Source of the DNA: Anthostomella pinea
Lineage: Eukaryota; Ascomycota; Sordariomycetes; Xylariales; Xylariaceae
Direction: 5' to 3'
Assembly: GCA_963556695.1 (NCBI GenBank)
Contig: CAUWAG010000007.1
Location: forward strand, 4,464,001-4,528,000
Length of the DNA stretch: 64,000 bases
This document shows positions 1-10,869 of this stretch, piece after piece. Positions within the stretch are counted from its first letter, which is position 1. Every line of letters begins with the position of its first letter. The position numbers were made by a program, and so were the translations under genes. Below the pieces are notes generated by a model. That model was not told where the DNA came from, did not search any database, and worked only from the letters and a program-made list of their open reading frames with translations.

Positions 1-2095
1 CTCTAGATAGCCCTGACCTTGGGGTTTACTCCAATATAAAATTTACCCCGCCTAGCCTATGTGATTGGTCATCTAATACCCCGCGTTTCCTACCTCGAAT
101 AGCAAATCTACGGCCCTGCAAGGCTCCCTTAAAGCCTTGTTCTATATGCAACGCAGCATCGTATAGCCGCCCAAAATGCCTCCCTATTCGTATACAGAGG
201 ATCAGATGGCAAATGCCATCTTAGATATCATGGATGAGGGCCTGTCTTTACGAAAAAGTGCTCAAAAACACGGCATCCCGCCACAAACGCTGTCTGATCG
301 ACTTAACGGCAAGCCTACGAGGGCCGAAGCCCACACGCAGCAACAGAGACTCTCCCCTGCTCAAGAAACCACTATAGTCGAATGGATTTTACGTCAGGAG
401 AAGCTAGGACTAGCCCCTTTGCACTCCCTAGTTCGTAAGATTGTCACAAAGTTGTTAAAAAAGAAGGGAGATGAACGCCCTTTGGGAGACACCTTCATGG
501 CGGGCTTCAAGCGCTACAACCCTCAAATAAAGACCAAAATTGGCAAAAGGATGGAATCAGCACGCTTTAAGGGGTTTACGCCCAAAGCAGTTAACTGGTT
601 CTTCGAAATTCTTGAGGATTACAGCTGGGTAAAGCCAGAGAACACGTATAATGTCGATAAGGGCGGCATTATGGCGGGCTATGGTAGCTCTACTTACCCC
701 TTTAATTCTGAAAAATTCTAATCGTATTCACAGGTATCGACTCTCTCGTTCTGGGTAGTTCTGCTACCAAGAAATCCTTCCTGAAGAGCCCCCGGAGCCG
801 CAGTTGGACCTCTTTCATCGAGGCCATCTCAGCCACGGGAAAAATCCTCAAACCGGGCATTATCTTTAAAGGCAAGGACCTCCAAGTCCAATGGTTTATC
901 GAGGAGTTCCGAAAAACCGCCGATTGGCATTTTATATGCTCAGAAAACGGCTGGACCTCCAATGACATCGCCTCCCAGTAGTTAGAAGACGTGTTCATCC
1001 CACAGATGGACGAGGTATGAGGAAAAGATCAGTCTGAGGCTGTTCTTTTGATACTAGATGGCCATGGTAGCCACATCTCCGTACGTATATGATTTTTTGT
1101 TATTTTATTTAGACTTCCTTCAAATTTTTGGAATTAATCCGGGCTAACGCGTGGTAATAGGACGAATTCATGACCATATGTTATTTTGCCAACATCTTGC
1201 TCTGTTTCTTCCCTGCCCACACCAGTCACGGCATGCAGCCCCTGGATAACGGGCCCTATAACGCCCTGAAGGCTTACTACCAGAAACCTCCTCGCAGCTG
1301 AATTCCTTGACGGATGCCTCGCCTGTTAACAAGATCAACTTCATTCGGTGCTATAGCCAAGCAAGAACTTCTGTTTTTACTAAGGCAAACATCCTCTCTG
1401 GATTCAGAACCACTGGATGTTATCCAATCAGCCGCAGGAAGTGCCTAACACATCCAGAAATCCAGGAAGATAAGCAGAAGACCCCTGAGCCTGAGACCCC
1501 TGAAAGCTCTGAACCAGAGGACCAACAGACCCCTACTACAAGTCGGGAGATCATGGATTTCGGCAAAAATAAATCCCCTGGCACCCGCTTGAAGTACAGG
1601 AAGATAGCCAACGCTTTCGAGACCAAGGAGACAGAAGTTGTCATCCAAGCCCGGAAGATCAAAGCCCTGGAGGCTGAACTGGAGCGGCTACGGCACAAGA
1701 AGCGACAAAAGATCCATAATCCTAACAAGAAGTTTAAAACGGTGACAGAGATCTTGTCTAAGAGAGGTACCATTGGCCCTGAAACGCCTGCAGAGGTACA
1801 AGAAGAGATGATTGTTGAGTCGGAGGATGAAGAGGAAGATGAGGATGAAGCCCCTGAAGAGGCCGCTTTGGAGGCCATCCAGCAGCCTAGGTTGACACGT
1901 TCCGGCCGCGCAATACGGGCGCCCGCTAGATTGTACAAATGAGCAGCTTCAGCGCTCTCGAATGATAATTTTGCTGAGTTTCTCTGATCTGAATGACTTC
2001 TTTTACATGTGTGTGAATAAAGGGGTGTTTTGGTGGTGATGGTGGGGTTTGGCTGTCCGACTTCTATGGCGGGGATGGTATACAAAAGATCGTTT
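1..2095 (+). mobile_element. Decayed pogo/Fot1-type DNA transposon
   Basis: This is a plus-strand relic of a pogo-superfamily transposase. An open segment at 176-721 starts with a pipsqueak-type helix-turn-helix (Leu-Ser-Leu-Arg-Lys around residue 24) and a CENP-B-like DNA-binding region. It runs to the first catalytic block near 650-680, where the Asp is kept but the following Glu codon reads Lys. From 722 to 1300 other frames still show the fold: a TSFIEA..GKILKP stretch, the second catalytic block LDGHGSH near 1054-1078 and the third MQPLD block near 1233. Frameshifts and stops interrupt them; two stops sit where Trp codons are expected. An open C-terminal segment (1307-1942) is Glu/Pro-rich with a coiled-coil-like stretch and a basic tail. 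Terminal inverted repeats were not found, so the left end may lie outside the window. It cannot encode a transposase. Confidence 0.8.
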
Positions 2096-3521
2096 AACGT
2101 AAGGTGTAGTTATAATTAAAAAAGTTCAACTTTTTTACCTGGGCGAAAGTTATTGTTAATATAATATAAGGATTATTAAAGTAAAACGGTAGTTACTTAA
2201 TTTACCAATTTCGGTTAATTTATAGGCCCTTATAAAAAGATAGGTACAGTTATAAATAAAAGCTTTGTATTAGTTATACTTGTTATTTTATTGACCGGCT
2301 TTATTTTTATTACGATTATAAGATAAAATAAATAATATTTTTAAACAGTGATTATAAGGGTTTATTAAAATCGTAGTTATATACGGAAGATTTATTGCCT
2401 TTTTTAAACATATTAATGCCGTAAAGATTGAATTTTTTTTTTCAAGTTATTAAAGAGTTGTTATCACGTAAGAAATTTATTGTTATAAGCCTAGTACGTA
2501 TAATTGTCACGGCGAGCGTACTGAGGAGCTGGGACATGGCCGGCAGCAAGCAGCTATTACTCTATTGACGAGAATATCAAGACTAGAGAGGAAAGGAAGA
2601 GAGAGAGAGAGATAGGTATAGTGGGAGGTTGCCCCTTTAAGGGGATCCTCTGGTCAGATCCTTCCCCTATTGGGAAGTATCCGCTTGTCATGTGGGAAGG
2701 TCTGTGCAGGCCGTCACAATAATTTATTCAAATTATAGATATAAAGAAATGGGGTTTTAAACCTTAAAACCCGAGTCGAGTATATATAACAAGGAGCAGT
2801 GTATAGATATTTTAACTAGGTTAAATATATATAAAAGCCTTAATTTAAACGTTTATAACCGTTTTAATATTAAAAAAAAAAGAATAAGCCGATTATAATT
2901 AAAAGGTAGCTATGTTTGATAAATTAGTAAATAAATACTTACCGATTTTAATAATATTCAAATAGCCCGAGCTTTAAACCGATATTATATTTAACCGTTA
3001 TAAAAGGGGCTAAAGGTTTCGAAGTTCTATAAACCAATTAGGATGTTATCGAACAAAAAAGGTAATTTAAACGATATATTTAGTTAGGTTTTTACATTGA
3101 TAAAAACCTTAAGTTAACTTAAAGTACAATATAAACTAGCGGGTTTAATAAGTAGATACATTATATTAGAAAAACTTGATTTATATAAGATTAATGATTT
3201 TTAATGTTAACAAATTAGGTACCGTGGTTTCGTTTTTATAAATCAATCGTAAGTCAAAAGATTGAAAAGATTGAAGGGGGAAAAAAGGGTTGAAGATTAA
3301 AAAGGTCTTAAATAAGATGCTTAAATATATATACGAAAGATCAAATTATTGCGTTAAGTTATTTTTATTTTGAAGATACGTAGTGATTTAGCTTGTTAGC
3401 GATAGAGGAATGTTTCAGGGCAGGGTAAATACTTAGCCAGGTTTATAATATATAAAAAGTACCGTTTATTTTTCGTTTTCGAGTTTATTCTTATAAATAA
3501 TTATCTTTTATGTATAATATA
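2096..3521. repeat. AT-rich RIP-type relic block
   Basis: This stretch has very high A+T, many TA-rich words and no open reading frame of note on either strand. The composition contrasts sharply with the genes elsewhere in the window. It is best read as old repeat DNA degraded by RIP. The original element cannot be identified. A 212-bp MITE at 2506-2717 of ordinary composition sits inside it and must be younger than the mutation process. Confidence 0.65.
2506..2717 (+). mobile_element. MITE family A, copy 1 (212 bp)
   Basis: This short non-coding element starts GTCACGGC and ends GCCGTCAC, so the termini form a short imperfect inverted repeat (7 of the first 8 positions). It carries a (GA)n run and a CCCCTTTAAGGGG palindrome. 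It is nearly identical to 54416-54625, with four substitutions plus one 2-bp GA-repeat difference. Flanks are TATAATT on the left and AATAATT on the right, an almost perfect 7-bp target duplication. It has no coding capacity and must depend on an unidentified transposase. Confidence 0.8.
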
Positions 3522-3523
3522 TA

Positions 3524-5383
3524 ACGTAGCTGACAAGCGAGTTGACATTACAAGCGAGTTAGCACTCGTCATGAACTTTCCAACCAATACGATTCAAACC
3601 ATCATATCTCCACCAACAACAATGGCACCGCGTTATAACGAATCAGACTTGCAGCTAGCTGTTCAAGCTAAACGACGTGACCCTCATATTCCTATATTTC
3701 AGCTTGTGAAACTCTTCAACGTCCCTCATTCCACTTTGAGCAATAGAGTCAAAGAAATGCCATCACGACGCGACAGCATGCCCAATACTTTGAAACTTAT
3801 GGTTTCCGAAGAGAATGCCATTTGTTCCTTCATTCTCGACCTGGATGCGCGAGCATTTCTGCCCCGGTATAGTTATGTTGAAGATATGGCAAATCAATTG
3901 TTGGCGGCGCGTGGGGCTAGACGCGTTGGAAAGAACTGGACGCGGAACTTCATCAAACGTACACCAGGCCTCCGGACGCATTTTTATCGGAAGATAGACT
4001 ACCAGAGGGTCTTGAACGAGGATCCAGACGCGTATCGCGCGTGGTTTTGCCAAGTTGCAGCGGCAGTCGCGAAACATGGTATCCAAGATGCGGATATTTA
4101 CAACTTCGACGAGACTGGGTTTATGATGGGCATTATTGGGTCCGGCATGGTCGTTACAAGCGCCGAAAGACGTGGCAGGCCTAGACAAGCTCAGCAAGGC
4201 AACAGGGAATGGTCTACAGCAATCTCTGCTGTTAATGCTGATGGTTGGGTGGTCCCGCCATTCATCATTCTACAGGGCAAAACCCACCTCGCGTCATGGT
4301 ATCGCGACACGATATTACCACGCGATTGGAAAGTGGCCGTGTCCGACAACGGGTGGACCACGAATGAGATTGGTTTGGAATGGATTCAGCATTTCGACAA
4401 GTATACCAGACCGCGTATGACTGCCGGTAAACGCCTCCTCATCCTAGATGGTCACGAAAGCCACCATTCCCAGGTCTTTGAGGATTATTGTCAGAACAAC
4501 GGCATTATCACCCTTTGTATGCCTGCCCACTCGTCATACAGGCTCCAGCCTCTAGATGTCGGCTGTTTTAGCCCGCTCAAACGAGCTTACGGTCGCATGA
4601 TTGAGGATCTCATCCGGCGTCATATAACCCACGTTTCGAAGGAGGACTTCCTTGCAGCGTTTTGTGAAGCACACAACGCTGCTATGACGCCAGGAAACAT
4701 TCGAGCAGGTTTCAGTGCCACTGGGCTTGTTCCTTTTGACCCAGAAAGTGTCATTTCAAAGCTGGATGCTGTCGCTGTCATACGAACACCGTCGCCAGAC
4801 CCCAATCTGCCACCCACTACTTGGACTTCGAAGACGCCTACCACCATTAACGAAGCGGTAAACCAATCAGTTTATATCCGAAACCGAGTTAGAAACCACC
4901 AGGGAAGCTCACCTACATCAATAGTTGATGCATTGAGCTCGTTTTCGAAGGCTACATACGGTCTTATGCATAAGGTCGCTTTGGTTGATTCCTGGATCCG
5001 CGAACTAGAAGAGGCCAATCACTTACTAAGTAAACGCCAGAGAACAAAAAACAAATGTCTAGTGAAAGGAGGAGTACTTTCCGTTAAAGATGCAGTAGAT
5101 CTTCAGGCTGCAAAGGATGGTGCTGAGCTGGCAAAACAGGAAATGGGTGAAGGTAGTCGTTGTCCGAGGCGGGCGGCAGCGCGTGGGCGACGGTGTGGCG
5201 TTTGCGGCAATACTAGCCATAATGCGCAAACTTGTACAATAGAGATAGAAACCTCTGAGGAAGAGAAATCCGATTGATTGAATTGAACTGAATGCGTTGT
5301 GGTGAAGTTATTTGACATGGCAGTTGGAGAGTTCATGACGAGTGCCAACTCGCTTGTAATGTCAACTCACTTGTCAGCTACGT
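3524..5383 (+). mobile_element. Apparently intact Fot1/pogo-like transposon (1.86 kb)
   Basis: Terminal inverted repeats of 54 bp with two mismatches lie at 3524-3577 and 5330-5383, beginning ACGTAGCTGACAAG. TA dinucleotides at 3522-3523 and 5384-5385 form the target duplication expected for Tc1/mariner-pogo elements. One long uninterrupted transposase ORF fills the interior. The element lies between AT-rich RIP relic blocks yet has no stops and normal composition, so it appears to be a recent insertion. A degraded relative lies at 61022-61716. Confidence 0.9.
3571..5277 (+). CDS. Fot1/pogo-like DDE transposase, intact
   Basis: This 568-aa ORF encodes a cut-and-paste transposase. An alternative start is Met18 at 3622; it is attractive because the first 17 codons begin inside the terminal inverted repeat and the degraded relative at 61 kb retains only the Met18 context. 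The order is: N-terminal helix-turn-helix (about 20-60), CENP-B type DNA-binding region (about 75-140), then a DDE_1 domain. Catalytic blocks are NFDETGF near residue 180, LDGHESHH near 293 and LQPLDVGCF near 328. A C-terminal zinc knuckle of CxxCx4Hx4C form (CGVCGNTSHNAQTC) near residue 547 is followed by an acidic tail. All three catalytic aspartates are present and no frameshift or stop is seen, so activity is plausible but unproven. Confidence 0.92.
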   Translation: MNFPTNTIQTIISPPTTMAPRYNESDLQLAVQAKRRDPHIPIFQLVKLFNVPHSTLSNRVKEMPSRRDSMPNTLKLMVSEENAICSFILDLDARAFLPRYSYVEDMANQLLAARGARRVGKNWTRNFIKRTPGLRTHFYRKIDYQRVLNEDPDAYRAWFCQVAAAVAKHGIQDADIYNFDETGFMMGIIGSGMVVTSAERRGRPRQAQQGNREWSTAISAVNADGWVVPPFIILQGKTHLASWYRDTILPRDWKVAVSDNGWTTNEIGLEWIQHFDKYTRPRMTAGKRLLILDGHESHHSQVFEDYCQNNGIITLCMPAHSSYRLQPLDVGCFSPLKRAYGRMIEDLIRRHITHVSKEDFLAAFCEAHNAAMTPGNIRAGFSATGLVPFDPESVISKLDAVAVIRTPSPDPNLPPTTWTSKTPTTINEAVNQSVYIRNRVRNHQGSSPTSIVDALSSFSKATYGLMHKVALVDSWIRELEEANHLLSKRQRTKNKCLVKGGVLSVKDAVDLQAAKDGAELAKQEMGEGSRCPRRAAARGRRCGVCGNTSHNAQTCTIEIETSEEEKSD

Positions 5384-5385
5384 TA

Positions 5386-5995
5386 CAATTAAGCGATTAG
5401 TTCAAACATATTCTAAATATATGTATACAGTATATTTATTAAATGTACTAAATGGTTCATCATAGCTTTTTTTAAGCTTTTTGATTATAATATTATTGTT
5501 TTTTCTTGGTTTAACTATACGTTATAAAAAAAATTAATAACATTAATAATAGATATAACTAACAAATGATAGGATATATAAATAAATAAATAATTAGTTT
5601 GTAAAGATTTTACATAAAAAATTAAGTTTATATTGAAAAATAGGTAAAAAACGATATAAAAGTAATCAGCTTTTAAACCTGAAAAACACATAATTATTCA
5701 AATAATAAGATTTAAACGATTAGAGATACTAATAAAAAGTTTATGAAAGTTTTAAAGTTCGTAAGCGAGATAGCATTATATAAATTTATTAAATATTATA
5801 TATTATATATTAAAAGGGGAAAAAAAAGGTTTTTTTGAGTTGAAAGTAAAGCCTTTTTTAATTAGTTAAATAATCTTTTAAAGTGACCAGATAATTATAA
5901 CAGATACTTATTATTTGAACCAATCAAAAGCCAATGTTCATAATGTTACAAGTATGTTATAAATGCCTTGATGCTAGCGCTCTAATACATTCAGC
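5386..5995. repeat. AT-rich RIP-type relic block, right side
   Basis: This is extremely AT-rich, non-coding DNA immediately right of the intact transposon, matching the composition of 2096-3521. The two blocks were probably one relic before the transposon inserted at the TA. No parent element is recognisable. Confidence 0.6.
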
Positions 5996-6671
5996 CCTTA
6001 AAGCGACCTGAAACCTTGTCTGAGCCTGTTATGATCTTACAACTGTTATGATATCTAACAGTGCCTGAAATTATTTTCGAAGTCGCTCTGCGCATCGGGC
6101 TTACATGCGAGAGGAGTATTAAGGTTTAACGTCCACACGGAGCGTTGCTCGAGCTCCGCAGAGAATCTACTAGCGGATGGCTTAGGACAGGCGTATAAAC
6201 CTGTGCTTTTACTATTTGCAGAGTTCTTCCGAGCACAACAGAGCTTCACAGCTCACCTCAATGGTTTCAAAATGATCTTGCTAGAATTTCCGGAGCTGGA
6301 TGAGGAGCACTGGCAGTGGGACACGGTCCCGCGGAGCAGAAATCACTTGCGACCCTAGGGAAACCTCTTAGTATGCTGGTGCCCTGGCGACACCCACTCA
6401 CGCCGAACGTGGAAGGGTATTTTGGTTCTGATGGCCGATGCCTTTGTCGCGGGATACTTCAGGATGCTGCGGATTGAGGATCTGGTCTGAGGCTCTGGAT
6501 TGAACTCTGGTGCGATGGCATTGTTTGCTTTGTTAACTCTATCTTTTCATTAGATAGATCGTGTTGCGCTACCTGTAGGGATGTTGCGAACTACTATGGC
6601 CTTCCCGTTGACGTGGCTTAGCATTAACTTGATCTACAAACTCTGAATCCCAGTTCCATCCCACCGACCCC
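5996..6671. other. Intergenic, no gene seen
   Basis: Composition returns to normal here. Only short open frames without recognisable features were seen on either strand. It contains the 3' flank of the secreted-protein gene at 6672-7113. Confidence 0.5.
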
Positions 6672-7113
6672 TCAAAGCTTGTCCGAGAAAGGGCACTGGA
6701 CGAACGCACTGACAAGAGGGACCCCTGCTTGCACACATTCACCCACAACTGCAGTGTACGGCGTGCTTTGACATTCCGAGTCGGTGTAGAGGGTAACTAT
6801 GTCCCTGTTAGCCATGCTTCCTCCAAGCTGCGATCGAACGTATTCAAAACTCACCTGTACAGTCTGGATAGATGGCGGTAGGCCTGTAGCTCAGGATATC
6901 TGGGGTGTTGTTGTTCCTGTCGAGAGGCTGGCACACGCCGCCGCGCCCAAAGATGGGGTCGGCCCACACGAAGCTGTCCACAGCGCAGTCTGGGCCTGAG
7001 TATATCTCGGCCACGGTGTTGTAGAAATCGGGGTCTCCTGGGTCTCGCTGAACCACGAGGCCAGCGGCCACGCGGAGGGCCGAGGCGAGAACTGGGAGGA
7101 CTATGGTAAGCAT
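6672..7113 (-). CDS. Small secreted cysteine-rich protein (effector-like)
   Basis: This two-exon minus-strand gene has exons at 7113-6855 and 6796-6672. The 58-nt intron has a GTGAGT donor and a CTAAC branch site 11 nt before its AG. The spliced product is 127 aa. It opens with a hydrophobic signal-peptide-like segment (about residues 1-18, ending AlaAlaGly). The mature part holds six cysteines (SGPDCAV, GGVCQP, YPDCT, SECQS, GECVQ, VQCPF), consistent with three disulfides. The second exon has the pattern VTLYTDSEC...GECV seen in many small secreted fungal proteins. No enzyme motif is visible. It may be an apoplastic effector or a surface protein; size, signal peptide and cysteine content are the only support. 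Confidence 0.7.
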
Positions 7114-8488
7114 GATGATACCAAGCGTGATCTAGTTTTGGGAATGGGTCTGAGGTTGTGGGTTCTATGCCGCCTTTTATATCCAAATGTTTCCTGCGGC
7201 CAAGATTTACAGTAGAGCTCACGCCCATGAGAAACTGGGGATCCCCGAAGCGCGTCGGGCCATCGATTACAATCCGCTCAAGCCTTCACTACCACTCACT
7301 TGCACTCCTTGACCGTTAAAACGAGGTCGTGATTAGTGAGGCCCTTCTGGTAAGCTGACGCATGCATAACTCGTTGCGCCGATTGGTCGACTCTAGCAGT
7401 CCACGTCCACGAGACTCAAATAAGAGTCTAGCCGTTCACCACGATAACAATCATAGTTCACCGATATTTGCTGTCTCAGTCCAGGGATATTTCGCATCCA
7501 GCAACCGCAGTACCGCGCCCCAAGGATTGAGTCGAGATGTGAGAATAACCGGGGAAGCGAACCGGTCACCCGATAGGACCTTTACCGCGCCATCTCGAGA
7601 GATCCAGGAGGTGATCTTAAAGCGCACTTCATCCGGTCTGTGTCCAGGTAAAAGCACCAATGGCGTTGCCCATCCTTGAATGGAGGCACACGCCTTTTCG
7701 TCGGGTCGGCGACGCTGAATGTTTGGTCCGTCCTGACTGTTACTCGATCAGAGTGAGAGGACGCCTGCGGGTGGAACAGGACGAGACACGACAGTCTTGG
7801 ACTCATCAGCGGGTTCAACGTTTGGAGACCGGATAGTACTTTTAGTTCTGCTTGGGCCAGATGGAGAGGCTTAGTGAACCTTCTCTGAGTCCTCTCAGTC
7901 TTGATCTGATTGTTGCGTTTTCGACTCCACCCCGCGCCGAACGTTTGTGCTGACGAATGCGACGACGGCGACCACTCGCTAATTGTCTCCGTATGACTCA
8001 GATAATAGACTGTGAAGGAATATACCCTTGTTCATAAGTTCTTTTCATAGAGTGTTATAATTTAGAACTTTAGAGGTATCGTTGCACAGAGATTAATAGG
8101 GGGGATACCAGGTATCCAAGCCCCCTAGTCTAGCGCTTACCCTACTACTTCCGATGCGTCGATGCTGGCGACCTGTAATAGCAATCAAATCTGCCAGGGT
8201 ACCATACACTGCGGTAAGGTGATGGGTGACATTGCCTGCTCGAAAGGGTAGAGACCGACCGAGGCGGAGATAATAGTTCGACGTGCAGGTTGGGATGGAC
8301 GGGGTCCGCCGTGATCGGCTACCGTACTGCAGGTGAACCGTGAAGGACACATGCAGCGGCCAATTCGACACAAAATGGCTCGGACTGATAGCGTTATCTT
8401 GAGAATACCAGCCCCAGGCACTTCGAAGGAAGCTTGTTTCCAGATTTCTCATCATCAAATCTCAGGCGCCCCTCGGAGACTAAGTTAA
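7114..8488. other. Intergenic, no gene supported
   Basis: Several frames of 60-121 codons are open here (for example minus-strand 8458-8093). None shows a domain, a signal peptide with cysteine pattern or plausible splice sites. The right end carries the promoter of the MFS gene. Confidence 0.45.
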
Positions 8489-10257
8489 ATGGCGAACGAC
8501 GAGACGGCACCACTACTGGGCGGAAGCGATGCTGCGCCGAAGAGGGCGGCGCTCTTCTCGCCTGCCACCAGGATCCTCTTTGCAGGGTTCATAATATCGC
8601 TATCGTTCAGTTACACGCAGACACCGTAAGGAACTTCCTCCACCCCCGGTTGGCATTCAGCCGTGCTCACTGACTCTCGGTAGCATCTTGTATACGTTCC
8701 ATGTGATGGTCTGCGAGGAATACTATCGTCATGCGCCTGCGTACGAAGGACCTGGCGACCGCTGTAGCCGCAACGAGATAGACGCCGGTGCTGCGGCGCA
8801 GCTCGCGATCATGGGCTGCGCTACCATAGTATGCGCTATCTTGAACCTCTTCATCACAGGGTGGCAAATGAGAAGGGTTGGTCCAAAGATGGCCTTGGCC
8901 ATTCAGACCTTCTTTCCGGTTATTCGGGTCAGCATACAGGCCGCTTCGCTGTGGGTGGGGGCCGGCGGTGGGCTCATCGTGATGCAGATGAGTCAGATAC
9001 TGACCCTTATGGGCGGCCCTGCCGGCTACATACTCGTGCTGAACACCATCATCGCCGAGATCACGGAGCCGGCCGCTAGAACCGCCATGTTTGGAAGGCT
9101 GCAAGGTGTGGTGATGCTTGGTGTAGCTCTAGGATATCTTGTCGGCGGCATCGTGGCGGAGAGGGTTAGCATCAAAGCGCCATTCGACCTTGCAGCCATC
9201 TCACTTGCTCTCTGCTGTGTATACAGCTGCTTGTTTGTGCCATACGTCGACCCAAAGTCCCTCACGGCTGGGGACAAGGGTCCCAAAGCAAAGGGACTAT
9301 CCGCTTTCTTTGGGCCACTGAAGGCACTCGGATCGCAGAGGATGAGGCTTACCGACGGACGTATCGTCAGACATTATGGCATCTTCTTCCTTGCTCTTGG
9401 GGTATTCACCGGAGTCCTTGCCACGGGGTATGCACCTACCTTGATCCAGATGTACGCCATGACCAAGTTTGGGTTCCGGTCAACCAACAACAGTCTTCTT
9501 ATGGCGGTCAACTGCCTCATCCGGGGGATCTTCCTGATGTTCGTGTTTCCGCACATCATCTCCTATGGGCGCAGATGGTTCAAAACGTCGACCGGGGTAG
9601 CAAGCCCCGAGCCGGACCTCGACACGGTCATCCCGACCGAGCCACGGGACTTTGACCCCGTACCTATAACAGTCGCCGACCAGGAGCCCGCCAAACCCCC
9701 GAGCCCGGTGGAAAGAACTGAGGGCGCGGCGTTTGACTTGTTCTTCTTGCGGTGGAGTCTCCTCATCGACGGTGTCATCACGGCATCCTCGGCTTTTGCC
9801 ACCCAGGGTTGGCATATGTATATGGGTACGCACGTCCTGAGTTCTGGCTGTACGTGAGCTGAGCTAACGATCGTTGCAGTGGGATTCCTGCTTCCCCTAG
9901 CTTCCGGATCAGCGCCAGCAAGTAAAGGCGTCCTGACCGAAATGGTGCCTGCGTCTCAGAAGGCCGAAGTCCTCCAGGCCATGACGCTGGTCGAGTACAC
10001 GGCGACGTTCACCACTTTGGGGCTCTTTGGTGCCATATTTTCCACGTTGGCCGATGCTGGAAAGTCGTATCTGACCTTTTACTGCAACGCGGTGAGTTGC
10101 TTTAACCTGAATACCTTGGGATGAGTAGCTGACACGACTGAAGGCAATCGCCATCGTCGGAGTGTGTCTGCTTCTGTTTTCAAGGTTTCCACCTCAAGAC
10201 AGCGAGCTGGTTCCGGAGCAGGCTGATGAGAATTCGCCCATGCAAGATGAGCCATAG
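8489..10257 (+). CDS. MFS transporter (SLC46-like)
   Basis: This four-exon gene has exons at 8489-8625, 8684-9825, 9880-10091 and 10144-10257, joined by introns of 58, 54 and 52 nt with GT..AG ends and in-frame phases. The product is 534 aa. It is a polytopic membrane protein with about ten to twelve hydrophobic segments. A hydrophilic loop rich in Pro/Asp/Glu (about residues 355-410) separates the two halves. The first loop (CEEYYRHAP..CSRNEIDA) resembles fungal major facilitator proteins of the SLC46 type, and TDGRIVRHYG-like and GRLQGVVMLG helices fit the MFS fold. Substrate is unknown. Relatives are often linked to efflux or to secondary metabolism. The reading frame is clean. Confidence 0.85.
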
Positions 10258-10869
10258 CATACCACATCGGTTGACCATGTGTTTGTGAAGTTGAAGGACT
10301 TACAATTGATGCCAGCACATGAGAGGCCTGTTTCGGCCGAATTAATAGACCAAATACTAGAGCTAGAAAGAATAACAACCTCGCTTAATCTACTGTTGTG
10401 CCTTGTGGTAGCGGTATCCAGAATAAGGACCAGGGTCACGATAGGTGGCTATTGGTCTGTATTCTGGAAGTTGCTTGATTGAAAGAAGGGATGGGTGGTG
10501 TCCCCATCCCAGAAGTAGCTATCATCCCAGTTGGGTACAAATCAGGTACAAACGGGTACCCGTTGGGCTCCAAGGTACCTTGTATCCTGGTCCGTGACCC
10601 ATCCGTTATTGTGTCTGGAAAATGGGTTGAGGAGCCACACTGTAAGATATATATCCTTGTAAGCATATGAGCTGGGTATAGAGGCTTATGAGGGTAAGCC
10701 AAAAACAGCCTCACTAGACGCCGAGACCCCTGTGCTACACTCCCCGACCAGAAGTCTCCGAGCCCACTTTTCGAGCAGCCCTACACGCCTACACCTTCCA
10801 ACTTTCAGCATTCACCACGCACCCATCTCTCACTGTAATAATATATAAAAAACTGCATTATATAAGCCA
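10258..10869. other. Intergenic, no gene seen
   Basis: This interval contains repeated short GGTAC words (10538-10576), including a GGGTACCCGTT palindrome, and a CTTATGAGGGT word near 10686 that recalls the end of MITE family B but is too short to call. No coding potential was recognised. Confidence 0.4.

Noticed and set aside
10450..10760. Possible fragment of MITE family B from a CTTATGAGGG word
   Set aside because: The match is about 11 bp with no supporting interior similarity.
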